From an uncultured Clostridia bacterium (GTDB taxonomy: Bacteria; Bacillota; Clostridia; TANB77; CAG-508), in the NCBI GenBank assembly GCA_944390405.1, contig CALXPS010000008.1, forward strand, positions 1 to 50,244: DNA of 50,244 bases, in the 5' to 3' direction. This document shows positions 1 through 8,190 of this stretch, in pieces. The notes under the pieces are model-generated. The model was not told the DNA's origin. It was given only the letters and a program-made list of their open reading frames with translations, and searched no databases. How positions within the stretch are numbered: the stretch's first letter is position 1; every line of letters starts with the position of its first letter. A program made the translations under genes and the position numbers.

Positions 1-255
1 AGATTTAATAACAACGGCGATGAAGAATTCAATCCAAAATTCAGAAAAGTAAGAAAAAAAGTATGCAGTATGTGTGCGAATAAGGAATTAGTTTTAGATT
101 ATAAAAACTATGACCAAATGAAAAAATTTGTAAATGAAAAAGGGAAAATTCTACCAAGAAGAGCAACAGGAGCTTGCGCAAAACATCAAAGAGAAATAAC
201 TAGAGCCGTAAAAAGAGCAAGACATATTGCAATATTACCATATACACAAGGGTAA
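1..255 (+). CDS. rpsR: 30S ribosomal protein S18 (5' truncated by window edge)
   Basis: The open frame runs in from the left edge and ends at TAA. The product is a component of the small ribosomal subunit. The basic C-terminal half is typical S18, with [31 protein letters not shown] and a conserved CSMC-like Cys pair near the N-terminus. An internal ATG at 70 is not the real start, because conserved S18 sequence continues upstream of it in the same frame. rpsF and ssb are the usual upstream partners and would lie outside the window. A strong terminator follows directly. Confidence 0.95.
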   Translation, partial: RFNNNGDEEFNPKFRKVRKKVCSMCANKELVLDYKNYDQMKKFVNEKGKILPRRATGACAKHQREITRAVKRARHIAILPYTQG

Positions 256-267
256 AAATAGAATATA

Positions 268-318
268 AAAGACTTGTAAGTACTATAAATATTGACTTAC
301 AGGTCTTTAATTTTTTTA
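268..318 (+). terminator. Rho-independent terminator of the rpsR operon
   Basis: A hairpin pairs AAGACTTGTAAGT with ACTTACAGGTCTT and is followed by a T-rich tract. It lies just after rpsR and also faces the 3' end of the convergent toxin gene. Confidence 0.85.
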
Positions 319-322
319 ACAT

Positions 323-589
323 TTATACGTTTTCATAATGTGACCATAAAGATAATATTCTCACAACTTTTTCATCTTCATTCACTTTATATATTAATCT
401 ATGTTGTATATTTATTCTACGTGAATACAAACCTTTTAAATCTCCTGTTAATTTTTCGTAAGGTGGTGGAGTTTGATATGGATTTTCTTTTAGTAATTCT
501 ATCAGCTTTTTAGCTTTTATATCAAGTTTATTTTCTTTTAATTTTGATATTTCTTTTACAGCTTTTTTATGATATTCTATTTTATACAT
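323..589 (-). CDS. Txe/YoeB family toxin (RelE-superfamily mRNA interferase)
   Basis: This 88-residue protein matches the YoeB/Txe family in length and motifs: N-terminal YKIEYHKKAVKEISKL, the central YEKLTGDLKGLYSRRI segment and C-terminal SLWSHYE. These carry the Glu, Arg and His positions used by YoeB toxins to cleave mRNA in the ribosomal A site. It begins 3 nt after the antitoxin stop, so the two are translationally coupled. Family assignment is from remembered family features. Activity is inferred. Confidence 0.88.
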   Translation of the reverse strand: MYKIEYHKKAVKEISKLKENKLDIKAKKLIELLKENPYQTPPPYEKLTGDLKGLYSRRINIQHRLIYKVNEDEKVVRILSLWSHYENV

Positions 590-592
590 ATA

Positions 593-841
593 TTACCAGT
601 CAACCTCACTCTCGTTGACGTATTCTTCATTGTCATCAGTAGCCCTTTTGATTATTTCATCTTTTAAATTAGGTACAGACATAATATACAATGTTTCCAT
701 TATACTATTATAATCTTCTTCAGATAATACAACTGCATTTCCATTCTTTGTGGAAATATTAATCGGCTCATTATATTTGATGGTTTGCTCTAATAGATTA
801 TATATATCTTTCCTAAAACTTGTTATATTAATATTAGTCAT
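593..841 (-). CDS. YefM/Phd family antitoxin
   Basis: The 82-residue product MTNINITSFRKDIYNLL... has the Phd/YefM N-terminal DNA-binding fold signature (FRKDIYNLLEQ, PINISTKNGNAVVLSEEDY) and an acidic C-terminal tail (DDNEEYVNESEVDW) that would wrap the toxin. I chose the ATG at 841 over an upstream in-frame start at 913 because it has a GGAAG-type ribosome site and because the promoter -10 box at 869-874 lies between the two. It is the first gene of the toxin-antitoxin operon and is probably autorepressing. Confidence 0.88.
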   Translation of the reverse strand: MTNINITSFRKDIYNLLEQTIKYNEPINISTKNGNAVVLSEEDYNSIMETLYIMSVPNLKDEIIKRATDDNEEYVNESEVDW

Positions 842-868
842 TTCTTTCACTTCCTTTCTATACATTAT

Positions 869-897
869 ATTATAACATACGCTTATACGTACGTCAA
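869..897 (-). promoter_or_regulatory. Promoter of the YefM/YoeB-type operon with overlapping operator
   Basis: On the minus strand there is TTGACG, a 17-nt spacer and TATAAT. The spacer holds an imperfect palindrome TACGTATAAGCGTA, a plausible site for autorepression by the antitoxin. Confidence 0.75.
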
Positions 898-909
898 TAC
901 TACATATTA

Positions 910-932
910 ACATATACTATTTTATAGTATAT
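910..932. repeat. Perfect 10-bp inverted repeat, AT-rich
   Basis: CATATACTAT and ATAGTATATG are separated by 3 nt, between the divergent toxin-antitoxin and ABC operons. It has no T-run, so it looks more like an operator than a terminator. The protein that would bind it is unknown. Confidence 0.5.
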
Positions 933-1047
933 GTAATAATTATAACTGTATGTAGGACAGAAGTACTATATTTTACTTAGGACATTTTCACGCTTAAAAG
1001 TAGATTGGAATATACTATAACTAGATAAGTTTATAGGAGGAATTAAA

Positions 1048-1815
1048 TTGAAAGAATTACTAAAGATTGAGAATATATCTAAGATATATCAAGCAAAAAA
1101 TGGAGAGATAGAAGCTTTAAAAGATATAAGCTTTACAGTTAAACAAGGAGAATTTGTAAGCATAATAGGACCTAGTGGATGTGGTAAATCAACACTTCTA
1201 TCAATAATTGCGGGACTTGAGGATAAAAATCATGGAACTCTCTACATAGATGGAGAAGAAAGTATAGGCATATCACCTAAGATAGGATATATGTTACAAA
1301 AGGATAGCTTATTAGAATGGAGAAGTATATACAAAAATGTTATATTAGGCCTAGAAATAAGGAAAATAAATACTCCTGAAAATAGGAGATATGTAGAAGA
1401 ACTTTTAAAAAAATACCATCTATATGAATTTAAAGACAAATATCCATCTCAATTATCAGGAGGAATGCGTCAGAGAGTTGCTTTAATTAGAACTTTGGCG
1501 ATAAAACCGAAAATACTGTTATTAGATGAGGCATTTTCTGCATTAGATTATCAAACAAGATTAATGGTTACAAAAGATATATATACAATTATAAAAAATG
1601 AAAATGTAACAACACTAATGGTAACACATGATATTTCAGAAGCAATAAGTATGTCTGATAGAATAGTAGTGTTAACTACAAGACCAGCAACAGTAAAATC
1701 TATTCATAATATAGAATTTGAAATAGAAGATAGAAATCCATTAAGTGTTAGAGAAAGTCCTAAATTCAGCAAATATTTTGACAGCATTTGGAAGGAGTTA
1801 GATGTAAATGCATAA
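1048..1815 (+). CDS. ABC transporter ATP-binding protein, SsuB/TauB-like
   Basis: This 255-residue ATPase belongs to the nitrate/sulfonate/taurine importer class. Visible motifs are Walker A GPSGCGKS, signature LSGGMRQRVAL, Walker B ILLLDEAFSALD and the switch His in VTHDISEA. Translation starts at TTG with AGGAGG 7 nt upstream. It is first in a three-gene operon and overlaps the permease start by 8 nt. The substrate cannot be read from sequence; sulfonates, taurine, riboflavin or thiamine precursors are all possible for this class. Confidence 0.9.
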   Translation: MKELLKIENISKIYQAKNGEIEALKDISFTVKQGEFVSIIGPSGCGKSTLLSIIAGLEDKNHGTLYIDGEESIGISPKIGYMLQKDSLLEWRSIYKNVILGLEIRKINTPENRRYVEELLKKYHLYEFKDKYPSQLSGGMRQRVALIRTLAIKPKILLLDEAFSALDYQTRLMVTKDIYTIIKNENVTTLMVTHDISEAISMSDRIVVLTTRPATVKSIHNIEFEIEDRNPLSVRESPKFSKYFDSIWKELDVNA

Positions 1816-2618
1816 AAAAAACATCTCAAAAGATAGACAGAAATACTTAAGAAAAATAGCAATAAAAAAAGCAGCAATAATTTTAACACAATTAGGCATA
1901 GTTATAGCTTTTATTGCTATTTGGGAAATATGTGCTAATAAAGAAATAATTGATAGTTTTATAACAAGCCAACCAAGTAGAATATGGGAAACTTTAATAA
2001 ACTTATCTAAAAACCAGCTATTAATGCATCTATGGGTAACCTGCGAGGAAACACTTATAGGGTTTGGACTGGGAGTTGCTTTAGGTATTCTTGTAGCAAT
2101 AATTCTTTGGTGGTCAGACTTTTTAAGTAAAGTTTCAGAACCATTTTTAGTTGTATTAAATAGCTTACCTAAAGTAGCATTACGGACCAGTAATAATAAT
2201 ATGGGTTGGAGCAGGAAAAGGAGCAATAATAACAATGGGATTAGCAATTTCTCTTATTGTAACAATAATGGAAATACTAAATGGCTTCTTAGAAACAGAC
2301 AAAGAAAAAATAAAGATGGCACAAACATTTAATTGCAACAAATTTCAATTATTAACAAAAATAATAATTCCTGCAAATATATCAACATTTATAAATTCCT
2401 TAAAAATTAATATAGGATTATCACTAGTAGGAGTTATAACAGGTGAATTTTTAGTATCAAAAGCAGGTTTAGGATACTTAATAGTTTACGGAGGTCAAGT
2501 ATTTCAATTAGACTTAGTAATGACAGGAGTAATAATCTTGGCAGCTGTAGCAACTATATTATATGGTTCAGTAGTTTTATTAGAAAAAATGCTACTAAGA
2601 ACTCATAAATTTGGATAA
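1808..2618 (+). CDS. ABC transporter permease, SsuC/TauC-like, read across a +1 shift at CGG
   Basis: Two overlapping open frames encode one permease of about 269 residues. The first ends its homology at LNSLPKVAL, just before an in-frame CGG at 2183-2185. Skipping the C gives LPKVALGPVIIIWVGAGKGA, the usual conserved segment of SsuC-type permeases. The rest continues with EXXX-loop-like and TM segments to RTHKFG. Several hydrophobic helices are visible, for example AAIILTQLGIVIAFIAIWEI and FGLGVALGILVAIILWW. Without the shift the product would end about 49 codons later in a low-complexity Asn-rich tail. The intact flanking operon genes argue against simple gene decay. Confidence 0.85.
2183..2186 (+). 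other. Putative +1 recoding site 1 (TTA CGG A)
   Basis: CGG is codon 126 of the permease frame. Skipping the C gives GGA (Gly) and restores the conserved permease sequence. No Shine-Dalgarno-like stimulator or stop codon lies at the site. Confidence 0.7.
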
Positions 2619-2633
2619 TTAGGAGGAGACGAA

Positions 2634-3656
2634 TTGAAGAAAATCATAATAGCAGTAATTATAATAGCTGCGATAATAGGTGTAATAACAGCAGTTGTTA
2701 TATCTATTAACAAAAACAACAATGCTCAAGATGATGGAGTAACAGTAGTAAGATTAAATGAAGTCGCAAGGTCAGTATTTTATTCCCCACAATATGTAGC
2801 AATTAAATTAGGATATTTTAGCGAAAAGGGAATAGAAATAGAATTAACAACCGGTCAAGGAGCGGATAAAGTTATGACGGCAGTTCTAGCAGGCCAAAGC
2901 GATATAGGATTTGCAGGACCTGAAGCTTCAATATATATATATAATGAAGGTAAATCAGATTATGCACAAGTTTTTGCACAGCTTACAAAAAGAGATGGTT
3001 CATTTTTAGTAAGTAAAACAAAAACAGAAAACTTCAGCTGGGACGATTTAAGAGGGAAAACAGTAATACCAGGAAGAAAAGGTGGAGTTCCATATATGAC
3101 ATTTGAGCATGTGCTAAAACAAAATGGATTAGACCCAGCCAACGATTTGGTATTAGATGATAGTATAAAATTCGACTTAATGGCAGGAGCATTTGCAGGA
3201 GGAAATGCAGAATATGTAACACTATTCGAACCTACAGCATCAATGACAGAAGCACAAGGAGTAGGATATATAGTAGCATCAGTAGGAGAAGAATCAGGAG
3301 AAATACCATACACAGCATATTTTGCAAAGAAAAGTTATATAGAACAAAATGAACAATTAATACAAGATTTTACAGACGCAATATATAAAGGACAGCAATG
3401 GACCGAAACTCATTCAGCAAGAGAAATAGCAGAATTAATACAAGACTTTTTCCCAGATACAGATTTAGATATGTTAGAAAGCTCAATACAAAGATATAAA
3501 GATATAGATGCTTGGAATCAAACACCAGTATTAACAGAAGAGTCATTTAATAGATTACAAGACGTAATGGAAGAAGCAGGAGAATTAGATAAAAGAGCAG
3601 ATTACTCAAAAGTAGTAAATAACAAGTATGCAGAACAAGCGATAAAAAATAACTAA
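2634..3656 (+). CDS. ABC transporter substrate-binding protein, SsuA/NMT1-like
   Basis: This 340-residue protein has an N-terminal hydrophobic segment (residues 3-24) acting as a signal or membrane anchor. No lipobox Cys is evident. The mature part matches the SsuA/THI5 (NMT1) periplasmic-binding class: VRLNEVARSVFYSPQYVAIKLGYF at the start, then GADKVMTAVLAGQSDIGFAGPE and later WDDLRGKTVIPGRKGG. Start is TTG, 7 nt after AGGAGG. It is the third gene of the importer operon and would capture the substrate outside the cell. Confidence 0.9.
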   Translation: MKKIIIAVIIIAAIIGVITAVVISINKNNNAQDDGVTVVRLNEVARSVFYSPQYVAIKLGYFSEKGIEIELTTGQGADKVMTAVLAGQSDIGFAGPEASIYIYNEGKSDYAQVFAQLTKRDGSFLVSKTKTENFSWDDLRGKTVIPGRKGGVPYMTFEHVLKQNGLDPANDLVLDDSIKFDLMAGAFAGGNAEYVTLFEPTASMTEAQGVGYIVASVGEESGEIPYTAYFAKKSYIEQNEQLIQDFTDAIYKGQQWTETHSAREIAELIQDFFPDTDLDMLESSIQRYKDIDAWNQTPVLTEESFNRLQDVMEEAGELDKRADYSKVVNNKYAEQAIKNN

Positions 3657-3695
3657 AAAAAAACTAAAAAATATTGTTCCATTTTTTACAAAATA

Positions 3696-3704
3696 TGATA
3701 TAAT
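3696..3704 (+). promoter_or_regulatory. Extended -10 promoter for polC
   Basis: TGATATAAT has the TGN extension directly before TATAAT, 37 nt before the polC start. No convincing -35 box is visible, which is usual for extended -10 promoters. Confidence 0.55.
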
Positions 3705-3740
3705 ATCAGCACGGTATATAAGGAAAAGAGGGAACATAAA

Positions 3741-6700
3741 ATGCAAAAGGAAATAAAAGACGTATTTCAAGATTATAAAAAAGAAAACAATATTGTAAAT
3801 GCCACTATACAAAAAATTAATTTATACAAAAAAAGCAACAAATTAGAAATAGAAATATTTTCTCAAAATCAGCTAAGTGTAGAAGAATTAGCTGATTTTG
3901 AAACGTATTTATCAGAAAGATTTTCAATAAAGACTATAATTATAGATGTAAAATATCCTGAAATAACTCTAATTCATACCATAGAACAAGATTGGAATGA
4001 AATTACAAAATATATTGCAACTAAATTCCCAATTACAAAAGCGATTTTAAAAGGAAGTACACCAAAAATAGAAGGAAACAATATTATCATACACTTAAAA
4101 AGCAAAAGCTCTGAGTTCTTACATGCATATTCAGTAGATTTAAGTTTAGAAAAACTATTTATGAATGTTTATGGAAGAAAATATAGAGTAACATATGAAG
4201 AAAACATTACAGAAGAAGATATCGAGGAACAAAAAAACCTTCTAGAAAAAATTCAAGATAGTGTATGTAAAAATTTGATAAATAATATGGCATTCGCAAC
4301 AGAAGAAAAGAAAAAAGTAGAAATTCAAACAAAGAAAAAGGAACAAGAAGAACAGACAGAAGAAACACCGTTAATATTAGGAAGAGTAGCAAATATAAAA
4401 GAACAAATTGTAAAAATAAAAGACCTTACAGCAGATTATGGCAGAATAGCTTTACAAGGTAAAATCATAAGAACAGATTCAAGAGAACTAAGAAATGGTA
4501 AAACATTAGTAATGTTTGATGTATATGATGGGACAAGCACAATTACTTGTAAATCATTTGTTGAACCTGATAAAGTAGAAAAAGTAATGTCAAGACTTAA
4601 ACCAAAAACTAGAATAAAATTACAAGGCAATGTTCGGATATGATAATTTTGCAAAAGAATTAAGTGTTATTGCAAATATAATAATAGAATTACCAAAGCA
4701 AGAAGAAATTAAACGAAAAGATAATAGTTTGAACAAGCGTGTAGAATTGCATTTGCATACTCAAATGAGCCAGATGGATGCAGTAACATCTGCAAAAGAC
4801 TTAATAAAACGAGCAGCTTCATGGGGAATGAAATCAATTGCTATCACAGACCATGGTGTAGTACAAGCATTCCCAGAAGCAAAACATGCAGTAGATGACT
4901 TAGGATTAGACATAAAAGTATTATATGGGGTAGAAGCATACTTTGTTCCAGATGACGAAATACCAGAGGGAGAAGCGGGCTGGAAAAAGATAAAACCATA
5001 TCATGCAATAATTTTAACTAAAAATCAAAAAGGATTAAGAAATTTATATGAATTAATATCAATATCACATATACAATACTTCCATAAAAGACCAAGAATT
5101 TTACAAAGTGTATTTGAAAAATACAGAGAAGGTTTAATTTTAGGAAGTGCTTGTGAACAAGGAGAACTATATAAAGCAATTTTACAAGGAAAGTCAGAAG
5201 AGAAAATAGAGAAAATAGTTCAATATTACGACTATCTAGAAATACAGCCACTTGGAAATGATGAATTTATGATAAGAGATGGAATCGTTCCAGATAGAGA
5301 AGCATTAAAAAATATAAACAGAAAAATAGTAGAACTAGGAGAAAAATTTGGCAAATTAGTAGTAGCAACATGTGATGTTCACTTTATGGATCCACAAGAT
5401 GAAATATATAGAAGAATATTAATGGCAGGACAAGGATTTTCAGATTGTGATAATCAAGCACCACTATACTTTAGAACAACAGAAGAAATGCTTGCAGAAT
5501 TTGATTATTTAGGTTCAGAAAAAGCATATGAAGTAGTAGTTACGAACACAAATAAAATAGCAGATTTATGTGAAAATGTATGTCCTATTTCAAAAGAAAA
5601 ATGCCCACCAGTAATACCAGGAGCAGAAGAAGAAATAAAAGAAATTTGTGAGAAAAAAGCAAAGGAACTATATGGAGACCCATTACCAGAAATAGTACAA
5701 TCAAGATTAAAACGTGAGCTAGATTCAATTATAAAAAACGGATTTTCAACATTATACATAATAGCACAAAGACTAGTATTGAAATCTAATGAAGATGGGT
5801 ATTTAGTAGGTTCAAGAGGTTCTGTTCGGTTCATCATTTGTAGCAAATATGCTTGGAATAACAGAAGTAAACTCACTTCCACCACATTATAGATGTCCAA
5901 ATTGCCAGTATTCAGATTTCACAGATTATGGAATAAAAAACGGTGTGGATTTACCAGATAAAAACTGCCCAAAATGCGGAGCAAAATTATTTAAAGATGG
6001 AATGGATATACCATTCGAAACTTTCTTAGGATTTAATGGAGATAAAGAACCAGATATAGACTTAAACTTTTCAGGTGAATATCAGGGGAAAATACATAAA
6101 TATGCAGAAGTAATATTTGGAAAAGGAAAAACATTTAAAGCAGGAACAGTAGGTACAATGGCAGAAAAAACAGCATTTGGATATGTAAAAAAATATTACG
6201 AAGAAAGAAACATACCAATAACAAATGCAGAAATATCAAGATTAGTAGAAGGTGTAGTGGGAATAAAAAGAACTACTGGACAACACCCAGGAGGAATTAT
6301 AGTAGTACCACACGGAAGGGAAATATATGAATTCTGCCCAGTTCAACATCCTGCAGATGACCCTAACTCAGACATAATAACAACACATTTTGATTATCAC
6401 TCAATAGATAAAAATTTATTAAAACTAGACATGCTAGGTCATGATGACCCAACAGTTATAAGAATGTTACAAGATTTAACAGGAATAGACCCAAAAACAA
6501 TACCACTAGATGATAAAGAAACAATGTCTATATTTACTTCAACAAAGGCATTGGGAGTTACACCAGAACAGATAAACTCACAAGTAGGCTCATTTGGAGT
6601 ACCAGAGTTTGGAACAAAATTTGTAAGAGACATGCTAGTAGATACAAAACCAACTACATTTGAAGAGCTAATAAGAATATCAGGATTATCACATGGTACA

Positions 6701-7477
6701 GATGTATGGCTAAACAATGCGCAAACATTAATACAAAACAACATAGCAACATTAAGTGAAGCAATATGTACAAGAGATGATATAATGATATATTTAATAA
6801 AACAAGGTCTACCACCAGATAAAGCATTTAAAATAATGGAAAGTGTGCGTAAAGGAAAAGGACTAAAACCAGACCAAGAAGAAATAATGAGAGCAAACAA
6901 TGTTCCAGAATGGTATATAGAATCATGTAAAAAAATAAAATATATGTTCCCAAAAGCACATGCAGTAGCATATGTAACAATGGCTTTTAGAATAGCTTGG
7001 TTTAAAGTACATTATCCATTAGCATATTATGCAACGTTTTTCTCAATAAGAGCAACAGAATTTGATAGTGAATATATGATATATGGAAAAGAAAAAGTAA
7101 AAACAAAAATGAAAGAACTAGAAGGGCAAGGAAACAACATAAGTGCAAAAGATAAATCTATGTATACAATACTAGAATTAGTATTAGAAATGTATGAAAG
7201 AGGATTTGAGTTTTTACCTATAGACTTATATAAATCACACAGTACTAAATTTAGAATAGAAGATGGAAAAATAAGACCACCATTATCAAGTATAGCAGGA
7301 CTTGGAGAAGTTGCAGCAGAAGGAATTTACGAAGCAGCAAAAAAAGAAGGAAAATTCATGTGCATAGATGATTTACAAGTAAAAGCAAAAATAGGAAAAT
7401 CAATGGTAGAGTTATTAGGGAAATTTGGATGCTTAGATGGAATGAGCCAAAGTAACCAAATAAGTTTGTTTGGATGA
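3741..7477 (+). CDS. polC: DNA polymerase III alpha subunit PolC, two +1 CGG shifts, no exonuclease insert
   Basis: Three overlapping frames join into one PolC of about 1244 residues. Order: N-terminal domain, OB fold (about residue 220-320, [16 protein letters not shown]), PHP domain from about 333 ([19 protein letters not shown]), polymerase palm with VGSRGSV-GSSFVA, zinc knuckle CPNC...CPKC (about 718-745), catalytic PDIDLNF (about 770-776), and a C-terminal domain ending NQISLFG. Breaks at CGG 4635 and CGG 5827 are each healed by skipping C. PolC of Bacillus carries a DEDD exonuclease inside the PHP domain. Here [12 protein letters not shown] runs almost directly into [10 protein letters not shown], so the roughly 180-200 residue proofreading insert is missing. 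PolC is essential in low-GC Gram-positives, so a dead gene is unlikely. Confidence 0.92.
4635..4638 (+). other. Putative +1 recoding site 2 (GTT CGG A) in polC
   Basis: CGG is codon 299. Read conventionally the frame hits TGA two codons later. Skipping C gives GGA and [20 protein letters not shown], the expected end of the OB fold. Confidence 0.75.
5827..5830 (+). other. Putative +1 recoding site 3 (GTT CGG T) in polC
   Basis: Skipping C gives GGT and reconstructs the PolC motif GSRGSVGSSFVA, which is nearly invariant in the family. This is the strongest of the five sites because the expected residue at that position is known to be Gly. Confidence 0.8.
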
Positions 7478-7671
7478 AGGAGAAAAAGTTCAGACTATAG
7501 CAAGATTAGCATAAAAATTTGAACATATGTTACCATTCAGACTAAAATAAAAGAATATATCAATATATGTAGGGACGAGCGGTGCTCGTCCGTGCTTCGT
7601 TGGAATGACACAATGTTAATATTAATAAATATTCAAAAAAACGAAAATATAATAAAAAACCCATAATATAC
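7478..7671. other. Intergenic stretch after polC
   Basis: This AT-rich spacer contains no gene that I can support. The only structured element is the short palindromic repeat at 7569-7593. Confidence 0.5.
7569..7593. repeat. Short dispersed palindromic repeat (GTAGGGACGAGC type)
   Basis: GGACGAGC and GCTCGTCC form an 8-bp GC-rich stem with loop GGT, striking in this AT-rich DNA. A near copy occurs at 34865-34892 (GTAGGGGGCGAGC ATT GCTCGTCC). It is a non-coding dispersed repeat family. Confidence 0.7.
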
Positions 7672-7700
7672 TTGCTATTTAGCCAAATCTATAGTATAGT
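7672..7700 (+). promoter_or_regulatory. Promoter of type I toxin-like mRNA, locus 1
   Basis: TTGCTA, a 17-nt spacer, then TATAGT. The predicted transcript starts near 7707 with AUAGGAAAUAAG. Locus 2 has the same layout. Confidence 0.8.
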
Positions 7701-7783
7701 ATTAACATAGGAAATAAGATTAATTGCAGATGGGTTGCCACTTTTTATCCACAACTTCTAGTTGTGAGAATGGAGGTGGTGCT

Positions 7784-7894
7784 ATGATAGAAGCAGTTTT
7801 ATTAGAAATAATATACCTACTTTTATTTACATTAGTTGTCGAAACTCTTATAGTATTTGCCTTAGTTATATTAGTTATAATTTTTAGCAAATAG
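7784..7894 (+). CDS. Small hydrophobic peptide, putative type I toxin (36 aa)
   Basis: A short ORF with a strong GGAGGTGG site encodes a peptide that is almost entirely one membrane helix (MIEAVLLEIIYLLLFTLV... ending IIFSK). A hairpin CACAACT-TCT-AGTTGTG at 7750-7766 sits just upstream of the ribosome site and could control translation. A convergent antisense RNA with a perfect promoter overlaps the 3' end. The layout resembles TxpA/RatA, BsrG/SR4 and holin-like toxin loci. A paralogous locus sits at 15.9-16.25 kb. No named family is claimed. Confidence 0.72.
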   Translation: MIEAVLLEIIYLLLFTLVVETLIVFALVILVIIFSK

Positions 7895-7900
7895 GCAATG

Positions 7901-7939
7901 AAAAACACATCTGTAACTTGCCCAGTCAGATGTGTTTTT
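7901..7939. terminator. Bidirectional terminator between toxin mRNA and antisense RNA, locus 1
   Basis: The 13-bp stem AAAAACACATCTG / CAGATGTGTTTTT has A-runs and T-runs on both sides, so it can end both convergent transcripts. Confidence 0.85.
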
Positions 7940-7985
7940 ACATATAATACAATAGGGCAACCACGTTTGTGGTTACTTATTTCCT
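7901..7985 (-). ncRNA. Putative antisense RNA antitoxin, locus 1
   Basis: This transcript is predicted from a perfect promoter on the minus strand and ends at the shared terminator, about 85 nt. It can form an internal hairpin AACCAC-loop-GTGGTT and overlaps the mRNA through the terminator stem. Its 5' end AAUAGGAAAUAAG is nearly identical to that of the sense RNA. Confidence 0.65.
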
Positions 7986-7991
7986 ATTAAT

Positions 7992-8020
7992 ATTATACTC
8001 AACTTTAAAGGATTTGTCAA
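7992..8020 (-). promoter_or_regulatory. Consensus promoter of antisense RNA, locus 1
   Basis: On the minus strand, TTGACA, 17 nt and TATAAT match the sigma-A consensus exactly. Nothing but the antisense RNA lies downstream. Confidence 0.88.
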
Positions 8021-8190
8021 TTTTTTTATCAAAAATTTTATTTTAATATGTTATTACTCAGAGTTAGAGACATAATTTTAACGAAAGTATGAAATATTTT
8101 AATACTTTTTTAATACAAAACAAAATGCTTTAAAAAAACAAAAAATACATTTATGTTGTATAATTATGTCAAAAAAGGGAGGGTGGTTTG

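Noticed and set aside
292-513. Plus-strand 73-aa ORF opposite the YoeB-like toxin
   Set aside because: Lies in the terminator and antisense to a well-supported toxin gene.
4620-4645. prfB-like +1 frameshift at a stop codon
   Set aside because: No CTT TGA context, no upstream Shine-Dalgarno-like stimulator, and the other four sites have no stop at the shift point.
3741-7477. polC as a pseudogene broken by frameshifts
   Set aside because: All motifs are intact, the only lesions are two identical CGG events, and PolC is essential in this group.
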